A stretch of DNA of 64,000 nucleotides from Prevotella sp. (GTDB lineage Bacteria; Bacteroidota; Bacteroidia; Bacteroidales; Bacteroidaceae), in NCBI GenBank assembly GCA_017554145.1, contig JAFZIZ010000016.1, positions 36,554 through 100,553 on the forward strand. Direction: 5' to 3'. The notes beneath the pieces were generated by a model. The model worked only from the letters and a program-made list of their open reading frames with translations. It did no database searches and was not told the origin of the DNA. Position 1 is the stretch's first letter. The number at the start of each line of letters is the position of its first letter. Position numbers and translations under genes: made by a program. Shown one piece after another: positions 33,957 through 41,108 of the stretch.

Positions 33957-34148
33957 TTATTCCTCGGTAGCGCGCAGCTTCTGTACGTAAATAGCGTGTT
34001 CCATCTTCAGGCGCTTCAGTACAGAGGGCTTGTCAAACTGCTGACGGCGGCGGAGTTCCTTTACCACGCCTGTCTTTTCAAACTTTCTCTTAAACTTCTT
34101 GAGAGCCTTTTCGATGTTCTCGCCTTCCTTTACTGGTACAATAATCAT
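33957..34148 (-). CDS. rpsU: 30S ribosomal protein S21
   Basis: 63 residues, MIIVPVKEGENIEKALKKFK start, then KTGVVKELRRRQQFDKPSVL, typical for S21, which helps mRNA binding at the anti-Shine-Dalgarno region. Own promoter at 34206-34236. Confidence 0.96.
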   Translation of the reverse strand: MIIVPVKEGENIEKALKKFKRKFEKTGVVKELRRRQQFDKPSVLKRLKMEHAIYVQKLRATEE

Positions 34149-34205
34149 GTTGTTTTTTGATTTAATTCTTTTAAGTTAAACTTCTATTTTGCAATTAAGC
34201 GGGTG

Positions 34206-34236
34206 CAAAATTACAACTTATTTACGAATTGACCAA
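34206..34236 (-). promoter_or_regulatory. Promoter of rpsU
   Basis: Minus strand TTG (34234-34236), 20-bp spacer, TAATTTTG (34206-34213). Confidence 0.8.
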
Positions 34237-34271
34237 GTTTTTTTTGTTTTTTTTATTCCAAAGCCCTCATA

Positions 34272-35009
34272 TTACTTCATTTGCCTCATCACCGAAACGG
34301 GAGATTCTTCCCTCACAATCTTCCGCTCTACCTGCTGATAGAGGGTATAACAAACCTCATGGGGATCCAACAGGATATTATACTCAAAATAGTCTTTCAG
34401 TCCTTTGTTAATATCCTGACTGTTATGTAAAGTGGCCTTATTACTGTCTATCAGCAGACATACAACAACATCCTCGTCATGTTGCGTTTCGTCATCTTGC
34501 AGGTTCAGTGTCCAGGCAATATCCTCCCAACGCATCATCAGCATCCCGTCAGCATGCTGTTCCCTCAATGCGCGACGGATACGCGTCAACTTCATTTTTG
34601 TTTCCGCACTCGTGAGTTTCTGAGAAAGGGTCTCGATAAGATGAGGATTGGCAGCATTCTTCTTAATGATGCGCTGCAAGGGATTGAAATTCGTACGTAG
34701 CGTGATACCACCTTGCCGTTTCAGCGCCTCCTTCAACTCCTCCACATCAACCGTTGGATTCAGCATCCCGTCGATACCCACATCCTTGTCAGCCATATCC
34801 TCCAGTTCACGTCCTATCCATTCGGCTATCGTCATGTTTCCAGCATCCTGAGAGACACCATTCACCCACAAGGCGATACTCTTCAGTGTCACTACCACAT
34901 ATACCTTCCATTCAGGACGCAGGAAAGAGAATACGAAAGCACTCAAATGCTCCCGTCTCAGTTCCTCCCTCACCTCTTCTATCCGTTCCTTAATGATTTC
35001 CTGTTCCAT
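34272..35009 (-). CDS. Orphan creatinase/aminopeptidase-P N-terminal domain protein
   Basis: 245 residues without signal peptide. The pattern follows the two N-terminal domains of Xaa-Pro aminopeptidase: first IKERIEEVREELRREHLSAF and IALWVNGVSQDAGNMTIAEW, with GIDGMLNPTVDVEELKEAL; then a second domain starting KLTRIRRALREQHADGMLMM and RWEDIAWTLNLQ. In full-length family members these are followed by the metal-binding pita-bread catalytic domain; here the protein stops, so the D, D, H, E, E ligands are absent. Either a decayed enzyme or a non-catalytic partner. Own promoter with full boxes (35084-35115), no frameshift seen. Family assignment by pattern is moderately certain. Confidence 0.65.
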   Translation of the reverse strand: MEQEIIKERIEEVREELRREHLSAFVFSFLRPEWKVYVVVTLKSIALWVNGVSQDAGNMTIAEWIGRELEDMADKDVGIDGMLNPTVDVEELKEALKRQGGITLRTNFNPLQRIIKKNAANPHLIETLSQKLTSAETKMKLTRIRRALREQHADGMLMMRWEDIAWTLNLQDDETQHDEDVVVCLLIDSNKATLHNSQDINKGLKDYFEYNILLDPHEVCYTLYQQVERKIVREESPVSVMRQMK

Positions 35010-35083
35010 CCTCCCACTCTTCCCTATTACTTCTTTGATTATACTTTTATTTTACCTTTTATAGTCCTTTTTCTTTCAGACTA

Positions 35084-35115
35084 CAAAAATACACAATAAA
35101 GAGCAACCTACCAAA
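35084..35115 (-). promoter_or_regulatory. Promoter of the orphan aminopeptidase-P-like gene
   Basis: Minus strand TTTG (35112-35115), 20-bp spacer, TATTTTTG (35084-35091). The spacer is nearly the same as that of the RAYT promoter (see findings). Confidence 0.75.
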
Positions 35116-35127
35116 TTTCTTACTTCT

Positions 35128-36153
35128 TTATTTCATATCCCTTTCTTCGTCCCGTTCGTCGCACTTTAGTGCGATGTTAGCCAAATCCTCAGCATAATCA
35201 TTCATGTCAAGGCATTGTGCTCGTGTGATACGTTTCGCGGCTGTTTCTGCACTATAATCAGCATAAGGAGCCAAAACCAACAGAAAGCCATCCGAACAAC
35301 CCGCCAAATCTCTACCAGATGGATAAATAAATTTCCCGTCCAAACCACGATTAACAATATGTATCATCGGCATTTCCTCCTTGTAACAAGCATCATATAC
35401 GGCTTTCTCTGCCGGCGAGATGAAAGGCGATATCAGCACTGTTCCTCGCCGTGCTTCTCTGAGATATGTTGCTACCTCCGCTTGTATCTGCTCCTCTGTC
35501 AGATGACGATGGCAGCGAACTTGTAGGCGTTCCGGATATGTTACCAAAAACGTATTACCAACAGCTGTATATTGATGTCCTTTCTTTCCTGCCGAGAAAT
35601 CATAGACCTTGCGCAAGCGATTTGGGAAATGGATTTTGAGCCAGAGGCGGCGTGGATTATCTTTCAGATAGGCTATCCACGTTTGTAGTTGCCCTTTGCG
35701 AAATAAGATGCGATCATTAAAGCCGCGTGAGAAAAGAGGCGTTTTCTCTGAACTTAAGTTCTGAGCACGGAACGAAACATCATCCCAAAAAGCATGAGAA
35801 CAAGCGCTCTTCCATGCTGCGATTATCTTACCCAAAGCATAGTCAGTTGGGAGCGTGTCACGGACATATAGTATGCCGTGGAAATGGTCTGGCATGATTT
35901 GATAATGGAGCACTTGAACTCGGCAGCCAGTCTTCTTCGTTGTCTCTGTTGCTATCTTTCGGAATGCCTCAGCCACGTACGTACCCAAGGCCGTTGGCAC
36001 TATCTCTGCCGTATTCGGGCTATCGCCCACAAGCGAACCTAGAATACGCTTGCGGTCAACCGTCGTTACTGTAATCAGATAGATGCATACCGAAGTATAG
36101 TCATGCTTCTCCATTCGGCGCAACCTATTATGTTTGACAGGTGCTTTTTCCAT
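35128..36153 (-). CDS. REP-associated Y1 transposase (RAYT) with C-terminal extra domain
   Basis: 341 residues. The N-terminal part (about 15-185) matches the TnpA_REP Y1 family: an HUH motif in IMPDHFHGILYV (H90, H92) and the candidate nucleophile Y162 in WIAYLKDNPRRLW. Such enzymes cut single-stranded DNA at REP palindromes. The part after about residue 200 is not usual for RAYTs: KRGTVLISPF-type strand-loop (RGTVLISPFISPAEKAVYDA, then MPMIHIVNRGLDGK, SGRDLAGCSDGFLLVLAP) suggests a Rossmann-like domain of the DprA/LOG kind (inference). REP-like palindromes lie on both sides; the copy at 35145-35178 is inside the last codons (CDERDEERDMK). Promoter at 36280-36311. Confidence 0.85.
   Translation of the reverse strand: MEKAPVKHNRLRRMEKHDYTSVCIYLITVTTVDRKRILGSLVGDSPNTAEIVPTALGTYVAEAFRKIATETTKKTGCRVQVLHYQIMPDHFHGILYVRDTLPTDYALGKIIAAWKSACSHAFWDDVSFRAQNLSSEKTPLFSRGFNDRILFRKGQLQTWIAYLKDNPRRLWLKIHFPNRLRKVYDFSAGKKGHQYTAVGNTFLVTYPERLQVRCHRHLTEEQIQAEVATYLREARRGTVLISPFISPAEKAVYDACYKEEMPMIHIVNRGLDGKFIYPSGRDLAGCSDGFLLVLAPYADYSAETAAKRITRAQCLDMNDYAEDLANIALKCDERDEERDMK
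35145..35178 (-). repeat. REP-like palindromic repeat, copy 1, inside the RAYT 3' end
   Basis: CTTCGTCCCGTTCG lead followed by the hairpin TCGCACTTTAGTGCGA (35159-35174). Same orientation as copies 2 and 3 on the other side of the gene. Confidence 0.85.
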
Positions 36154-36173
36154 TCTTTCTGTTATCTTGATTT

Positions 36174-36274
36174 CTTCGTCCTGTTTGTCGCATTTTAGTG
36201 CGATGTTTGCATTTTTCTTCGTCCCGTTCGTCGCACTTCAGTGCGATGCATGCCCCCTCTCTTCGTCCTATTCG
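36174..36274 (-). repeat. REP-like array upstream of RAYT (copies 2, 3 and partial 4)
   Basis: Copy 2 starts at 36174 (hairpin 36188-36203, one G-U type variation), copy 3 at 36217 (hairpin 36231-36246), and a partial copy 4 at 36261 has the CTTCGTCC lead but no hairpin. Starts are 43 and 44 bp apart. The array lies in the RAYT 5' leader, between promoter and start codon. Confidence 0.85.
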
Positions 36275-36279
36275 AGACG

Positions 36280-36311
36280 CGAAGGTACAAAATAAAAAGC
36301 AACCAGCCAAA
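36280..36311 (-). promoter_or_regulatory. Promoter of the RAYT gene
   Basis: Minus strand TTTG (36308-36311), 20-bp spacer, TACCTTCG (36280-36287). The transcript leader of about 120 nt would carry the REP hairpins. Confidence 0.75.
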
Positions 36312-36378
36312 TGGAAAATGGCATGATACAGCTAAATTCCCTTCTATCATCGACCAAAGGGAAATAAATAACAATAAT

Positions 36379-37638
36379 TTAACCTTCAATTCTGATTTCG
36401 ACATCATCGATCGTTGTTGTCTTTGATATCACATTAACCATATCGGCAACAGAAAGATTCTCAAATCGGGTATTCCTATCCTTATGTATTGGAATGACTC
36501 CAATACTTGGATTCGTGATGTGACATACATCTTCCAATGTCTTTACATCAGCATGTCCGCTTGTATGAAGATAGTGATATTGTCCATGAAAGAGATTCAC
36601 GAAGTCAATGACGTTTTTGTTCTTTTGCTCTTCTGTGCCTTTATAATAACCTTTCCATATTGAGTAAATCAGTTCTGCATTAGGAAAATAATACAGCATC
36701 TTCCTCACAAAGTCCAATTGACTGCTTGCCCTAACAGGCATAATAAAACCATGTGGTCTCAAGTCTTTATCAAAGTTACAACTATCTCCCAATACAACAG
36801 TTGTGTCATCATCGAAATTGAAAAGCTCACTATGCTTGGCAGCATATTTTGTAAATATATCAAGGACGGATTTCTGATATGTGTCACATAAGAACTTAGC
36901 CCCTGTTTCCTTACATGCAGCATGGAAAGATGCTAAACGGTCCATATCCGTTGAAGAACATAGAGCAAACATATAATGAGGACAATTATCTTTTTTCAGC
37001 AATCTGATGGCACCAGTCTTAATAGTACATTCATGGTCAACCCTCTCGTCAAGTCTACTAAGCATAGTTCCTTCAGTTATCAGTATGTCTATATTCTGTG
37101 CCTTGGCTTGAAGAATCTTCATAAGTCCCTTACTAAGATAGCCATGTCCCCTGAAATCTCCTGTATGAAGAATTTTACGATGATCTGCCTCGATAAGGAA
37201 CATATAGGAATTAAAAGCAGAATGGTCGACAAAGAATGGTGTAATGAAAATCTCTCCTTTTCCACCTACGTTATACCTGTGTGCTTCTTCATAGGTTTTC
37301 ATATTCTGTGCAACCATCATGTCACGCTTGTATTTGGAATCATGGGAAGCTAATACTGTATATTTGCAGATATTCACCTCTTTAGCACCTTCCCCAATAT
37401 ATTGTGCAATATCATCTGGAACGAAACTACTAAGTCCTACATGGTCTCCATGGAAATGGGTATAATAGATACCATCCGCATCCTTTGTGATGTCCTCTAT
37501 TTCCTGTTTTGTAAACTCTCTGCCATTGCTGCCAGGTAGATTACTTCCTAAGTCAATAATAATTTTAGTATGGGCAGTGGATATCTCCGTTATACATCCA
37601 CCTATTTGGTCTATGCCACGATGAATGACGATTCTCAT
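36379..37638 (-). CDS. Metallo-beta-lactamase/beta-CASP fold hydrolase (RNase J-like)
   Basis: 419 residues, no signal peptide. Zinc motif THFHGDHVGLSS (about 80-91; HxHxDH), second ligand region VDHSAFNSYMFLIEAD, and HTGDFRGHG; then a beta-CASP-like insertion (ITEGTMLSRLD; FALCSSTDMDRLASFHAACK) and the late histidine in HYLHTSGHADVKTL. These are the features of RNA- or DNA-processing beta-CASP nucleases such as RNase J and CPSF-73, but the protein is shorter than RNase J and lacks its C-terminal domain. It overlaps the upstream gene by 4 bp (ATGA), so it is translationally coupled. The region looks more AT-rich than its neighbours, which with the RAYT next door suggests horizontal acquisition. 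Substrate unknown. Confidence 0.85.
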   Translation of the reverse strand: MRIVIHRGIDQIGGCITEISTAHTKIIIDLGSNLPGSNGREFTKQEIEDITKDADGIYYTHFHGDHVGLSSFVPDDIAQYIGEGAKEVNICKYTVLASHDSKYKRDMMVAQNMKTYEEAHRYNVGGKGEIFITPFFVDHSAFNSYMFLIEADHRKILHTGDFRGHGYLSKGLMKILQAKAQNIDILITEGTMLSRLDERVDHECTIKTGAIRLLKKDNCPHYMFALCSSTDMDRLASFHAACKETGAKFLCDTYQKSVLDIFTKYAAKHSELFNFDDDTTVVLGDSCNFDKDLRPHGFIMPVRASSQLDFVRKMLYYFPNAELIYSIWKGYYKGTEEQKNKNVIDFVNLFHGQYHYLHTSGHADVKTLEDVCHITNPSIGVIPIHKDRNTRFENLSVADMVNVISKTTTIDDVEIRIEG

Positions 37639-38522
37639 AAGTAAATATAATTTGGTTTAACATGAATGGTGGCTAATGCTTCTTCTATTGCTTCAATCCT
37701 CTTAGTTCTTTCATCCGTTGTCTTTTCATAGTTGTTGGCAATAAGTAACTGAGGTTCAGAAGACATTGTAACAGTATTGATATCTTTCACATCAGGAACA
37801 GTTAAACCTAGAATATTCTTCTTAATAGTGTAAAGTTTTCGATAGTATTTAGTCAAAGCCTCATGGTTCACACGAAGGAAATCCCTATAGTTTTCCATTT
37901 GAGTTAATATTTCAGGATTACCATCAGTATTACGCAGGCGATTGTCTCCGATTCTTTTCAGTTCTTCAAAAACAAATTGGTTGTTTTCTATTTTAATCAA
38001 GTCAATCCGAATGGTATTCTTTGAACCTTTTTCAAACTGGTGTGCAAATTCAGAATCAATATATTTGTCTCGCCCATTAATGATTAATGTTCCCTGTATT
38101 AGTTTCTCCTTCGTAGACTCTCCATTATCTTCTTTTGAATAAACATCTGTGATATTATCCTTTAATTCGGATAATCTTGAAGTCAACCATTCCTCACAAT
38201 CTGTATACTTTGCCACATAAATCGTTTTCCCCTTAGAATTGATGGTCTTTCTGTAATAATTGGAATCGCGTTCGTCTTTATATCCCATATACTTAGGGTG
38301 AGTAGTTACTTTTACCTTTTGTAACCTGAAGTCATATTTGGCTTCTGCAATTCTACCACCCATGAAATAGATATCGATGATATTCTGTTTTCTAACCTCA
38401 ATATAGAGGTCTTTATCCGCCTTGACCACAGACCACCATGCAGGGGCATCCTCACCTGCAAGCGTTGAGAACAATTGATGCTCTGCCTTCAACATTTCAT
38501 GATTGAATAATGCAATTTTCAT
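37635..38522 (-). CDS. Putative PD-(D/E)XK nuclease-like protein
   Basis: 295 residues from ATG 38522 (MKIALFNHEMLKAEHQLFST). The frame is open 24 codons further up, but the promoter -7 box (38582-38589) lies inside that extension, so the shorter start is right. No close family recognised. Residues near 185-215 have the order expected for a PD-(D/E)XK core: IRIDLIKIENNQFVFEELKR, i.e. an Asp in a strand followed by a hydrophobic strand ending in E-x-K (EELK), then GDNRLRNTDGNPEILTQMEN. The N-terminal half is rich in aromatic and charged residues. First gene of a two-gene unit with the MBL hydrolase; stop and start overlap by 4 bp. Nuclease call is inference from motif only. Confidence 0.6.
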   Translation of the reverse strand: MKIALFNHEMLKAEHQLFSTLAGEDAPAWWSVVKADKDLYIEVRKQNIIDIYFMGGRIAEAKYDFRLQKVKVTTHPKYMGYKDERDSNYYRKTINSKGKTIYVAKYTDCEEWLTSRLSELKDNITDVYSKEDNGESTKEKLIQGTLIINGRDKYIDSEFAHQFEKGSKNTIRIDLIKIENNQFVFEELKRIGDNRLRNTDGNPEILTQMENYRDFLRVNHEALTKYYRKLYTIKKNILGLTVPDVKDINTVTMSSEPQLLIANNYEKTTDERTKRIEAIEEALATIHVKPNYIYL

Positions 38523-38581
38523 GACTCCTTTATTCTTAACTTTCTTGTTTCTGTTTTGAAGTATTGAATGAGTGCCTAATA

Positions 38582-38612
38582 CAAAGATACTCATTATTTC
38601 TTAAAGTTGCAA
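38582..38612 (-). promoter_or_regulatory. Promoter of the nuclease-MBL operon
   Basis: Minus strand TTG (38610-38612), 20-bp spacer, TATCTTTG (38582-38589). Decides the start of the first gene. Confidence 0.8.
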
Positions 38613-38665
38613 GGATTTCGATAGAAAAATAATAAAGAACGACTTTTTCCTAGACCGCACTCTAA

Positions 38666-38693
38666 AACTTTTTCCTCCGAAGGGGAAAAAGTT
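38666..38693. repeat. Inverted repeat upstream of the nuclease-MBL promoter
   Basis: AACTTTTTCC (38666-38675) and its complement (38684-38693) with an 8-bp centre. A further ACTTTTTCC stands at 38642, and CTCCGAAG occurs twice (38675, 38697). Could be an operator or the remains of a terminator. Confidence 0.6.
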
Positions 38694-38722
38694 CTGCTCC
38701 GAAGAGGAGGAAAAACCGCAGC

Positions 38723-38848
38723 CTATATACTTAGCCACCAAAACCTATATGTTTAGCACTCCTAAACTATATATTAAGCAAGCGTAAACTATATACTTTC
38801 ACCTCGTAAGTCATATACTTTTCGGGCAGAAACATATTATCTATTTGC
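38723..38848. repeat. Degenerate 22-bp tandem repeat between divergent promoters
   Basis: Six units beginning CTATAT or CATAT at 38723, 38745, 38767, 38789, 38812 and 38833 (steps 22, 22, 22, 23, 21). Conserved parts are the CTATATAcTT start and an AAA near the end; the middle varies. It fills much of the gene-free stretch 38595-38979. Two helical turns per unit would put all copies on one face of the DNA. Confidence 0.85.
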
Positions 38849-38895
38849 CACACGGAGTTAGCAACGGGAACGCTTTTAGAATAAATAACATATTT

Positions 38896-38927
38896 AATTG
38901 AGAATTGAGAATTGAGAATTGAAAATT
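38896..38927 (+). repeat. 7-bp tandem repeat in the mdh promoter region
   Basis: About 4.5 copies of AATTGAG, the last ones with one change. The repeat supplies several TTG triplets at different distances from the -7 box. Confidence 0.8.
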
Positions 38928-38940
38928 ATTTGTATCTTTG
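38912..38940 (+). promoter_or_regulatory. Promoter of mdh
   Basis: TTG (38912-38914), 18-bp spacer, TATCTTTG (38933-38940). 39 bp before the start codon. Confidence 0.75.
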
Positions 38941-38979
38941 CATGCATTCAAGAACAATTAAAATAAAAATATTCGAATT

Positions 38980-39966
38980 ATGGCATTTTTAACAGACGAG
39001 AAATTGGTGATTGTTGGTGCTGGTGGTATGATTGGCTCTAACATGGTGCAGAGTGTGTTGATGCTGGGTTTGACTCCCAACATTAGTTTGTATGATATCT
39101 ATGAGCCTGGTGTTCATGGTGTTTACGACGAGATGTGTCACTGCGCTTTCCCTGGTGCAAACATCTCTTACACGGTAGATGCCAAGGAGGCTTTCACAGG
39201 TGCTAAGTACATCATTTCTTCTGGCGGTGCTCCACGTAAGGAAGGTATGACACGTGAGGATCTGCTGAAAGGCAACTGCCAGATTGCAGCTGACTTCGGT
39301 GAGAACATCAAGAAATACTGCCCAGACGTAAAGCACGTAGTGGTTATCTTCAACCCTGCTGACGTAACAGCTCTTACAGCGCTGATTCACTCCGGTTTGA
39401 AACCCAACCAGTTGACCTCTCTGGCAGCCCTCGACTCTACCCGTTTGCAGCAGCAGTTGGCTCAGGAGTTCGGTGTTCGTCAGGACAAGGTTACTAACGC
39501 TTACACTTATGGTGGACACGGTGAGCAGATGGCAGTATTCGCCAGCAAGGCTCTCATCGACGGCAAGCCCCTCTCTGAACTTCCTCTCTCTGACGAGCGT
39601 TGGGCAGAGATCAAGCACATGACAACACAGGGTGGTAGCAATATCATCAAGCTCCGTGGTCGTTCTTCATTCCAGAGCCCCGCTTATCAAGCAGTTAAGA
39701 TGATTGAGGGTGCTATGGGTGGCGAACCATTCAAGTGGCCTGCTGGTTGCTATGTAAACGCTTACGGTTTCAAGAACGTGATGATGGCAATGCCTACCGT
39801 TATCGACAAGGACGGTGTTCACTTCACTCAGCCAGAGGGTACTGCTGAGGAGATGGCTGCATTGCAGGCTTCCTACGAGCATTTGCAGAAGATGCGCGAC
39901 GAGATTATCTCGCTCGGCATCATTCCTGCCGTAGAGGACTGGAAGACAGAAAATCCGAACTTGTAA
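38980..39966 (+). CDS. mdh: Malate dehydrogenase (LDH/MDH superfamily)
   Basis: Interconverts malate and oxaloacetate with NAD(H); in Prevotella it serves the reductive branch that leads to succinate. 328 residues. NAD loop VGAGGMIGS (12-20), substrate-binding R86 and R92 (GGAPRKEGMTR), N125, R155 (LDSTR, with D152) and the catalytic H180 in YGGHGEQM. R86 at the specificity position fits malate rather than lactate. Single gene, closed by a strong terminator. Confidence 0.93.
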   Translation: MAFLTDEKLVIVGAGGMIGSNMVQSVLMLGLTPNISLYDIYEPGVHGVYDEMCHCAFPGANISYTVDAKEAFTGAKYIISSGGAPRKEGMTREDLLKGNCQIAADFGENIKKYCPDVKHVVVIFNPADVTALTALIHSGLKPNQLTSLAALDSTRLQQQLAQEFGVRQDKVTNAYTYGGHGEQMAVFASKALIDGKPLSELPLSDERWAEIKHMTTQGGSNIIKLRGRSSFQSPAYQAVKMIEGAMGGEPFKWPAGCYVNAYGFKNVMMAMPTVIDKDGVHFTQPEGTAEEMAALQASYEHLQKMRDEIISLGIIPAVEDWKTENPNL

Positions 39967-39973
39967 GAATAAC

Positions 39974-40008
39974 AAATGGGGAACGGAAAAACAACGTTCC
40001 CCATTTTT
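39974..40008 (+). terminator. Intrinsic terminator after mdh
   Basis: A perfect 12-bp stem (39974-39985 with 39995-40006) with a 9-base loop and a T run. Begins 7 bp after the mdh stop. Confidence 0.93.
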
Positions 40009-40019
40009 CTTAAAAAGAG

Positions 40020-41108
40020 ATGAAGACGATGTGGATGTTGCTCTTTTTCGCTCTTCCCTTTATCGCCATCGGCTATATCGGATGGCACCTCTGGTGTTTG
40101 CTGCCTCTGTCGGGGGTATGGAAGACGTTGGTCATTGCCTGTATGGTGGGCTGTTTCCTGTTGACCTTCGCCAACTTCTCCCGTGCCACAGATGGTATGC
40201 CGATGCCTGCGGCTATCTTCTGTTATGAAGTAGCGAACTCGAGTCTCATCATCCTGCTCTATCTCTTCATCCTCTTCCTGTTGCTCGACTTAGGAAGACT
40301 GGTACGCTTGGTTCCGCGTACCTTATTATATAATAACGGGGCGATGGCGATTGGCATACTCGTCGTCATGACGGCACTCTTCACCTACGGTTATTTCCAT
40401 TACCTGCATAAGCATCGCGAGGAAATCGAATTGACAACGGAAAAGACCCTCACAAAACCTATGAAGGTGGTGATGCTGAGTGACCTGCATCTGGGGTATC
40501 ACAACAGAAGGGCGGAACTGCATCGCTGGGTGGATATGATTAACGAGGAACATGCCGACCTCATCCTGATAGCCGGCGACATCATCGACATGAGTATGCG
40601 CCCCTTGAAAGAGCAACGGATGTTTGAAGAGTTCCACCGACTGAATGCCCCTGTCTATGCCTGCATCGGCAATCATGAGTTCTATAGTGGTGAGCCAGAT
40701 GCCCAACAGTTCTATCAACAGGCAGGCATCCATCTGTTGCAAGACTCCTGCGTAACCGTCGGCGACCTCTGTATCATCGGCAGGGACGACCGCACCAATC
40801 GGCAGCGAAAGAGTCTGGTAGACCTCATGAAACAAGCCGACAAGAGTAAGTTCACCATCCTACTCGACCATCAGCCATTCTTCTTAGACCAAACAGCACA
40901 ACAGAAGATCGACTTCCAGTTTAGTGGACATACCCATCATGGACAGGTATGGCCTATCTCATGGATCACACATAACGTTTACGAATGTGCCTTCGGTCCC
41001 CTAAAAAAAGGGAACACGCAATATTATATCACTTCAGGAATGGGTATCTGGGGTGGTAAGTTCCGCATCGGAACACGCTCAGAATATGTCGTAGCAACGA
41101 TTAAATAG
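40020..41108 (+). CDS. Membrane-anchored calcineurin-like metallophosphoesterase
   Basis: 362 residues. About four hydrophobic helices in residues 1-130, then the phosphoesterase domain: VVMLSDLHLGYHN (about 150-162), LIAGDIIDM, CIGNHEFYSG, and FSGHTHHGQVWP. These are the metal-binding motifs of the YkuE-type family, whose substrates are unclear (phospholipids or nucleotides have been suggested for relatives). It lies only 12 bp after the mdh terminator; no clear promoter was seen. Its stop overlaps the convergent carbonic anhydrase-like gene by 8 bp. Confidence 0.88.
   Translation: MKTMWMLLFFALPFIAIGYIGWHLWCLLPLSGVWKTLVIACMVGCFLLTFANFSRATDGMPMPAAIFCYEVANSSLIILLYLFILFLLLDLGRLVRLVPRTLLYNNGAMAIGILVVMTALFTYGYFHYLHKHREEIELTTEKTLTKPMKVVMLSDLHLGYHNRRAELHRWVDMINEEHADLILIAGDIIDMSMRPLKEQRMFEEFHRLNAPVYACIGNHEFYSGEPDAQQFYQQAGIHLLQDSCVTVGDLCIIGRDDRTNRQRKSLVDLMKQADKSKFTILLDHQPFFLDQTAQQKIDFQFSGHTHHGQVWPISWITHNVYECAFGPLKKGNTQYYITSGMGIWGGKFRIGTRSEYVVATIK

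Noticed and set aside
36174-36274. Possible CRISPR array at the REP copies
   Set aside because: Only two full copies, the intervening DNA is part of the same degenerate unit, and the hairpin with a matching RAYT explains them.
37635-38594. Longer 319-residue form of the nuclease-like protein
   Set aside because: The -7 box at 38582-38589 lies inside the extension, so the extra codons would not be transcribed.
38723-38848. Possible CRISPR array
   Set aside because: Units are 22 bp, degenerate and adjoin each other without unique spacers; no cas genes are in the window.
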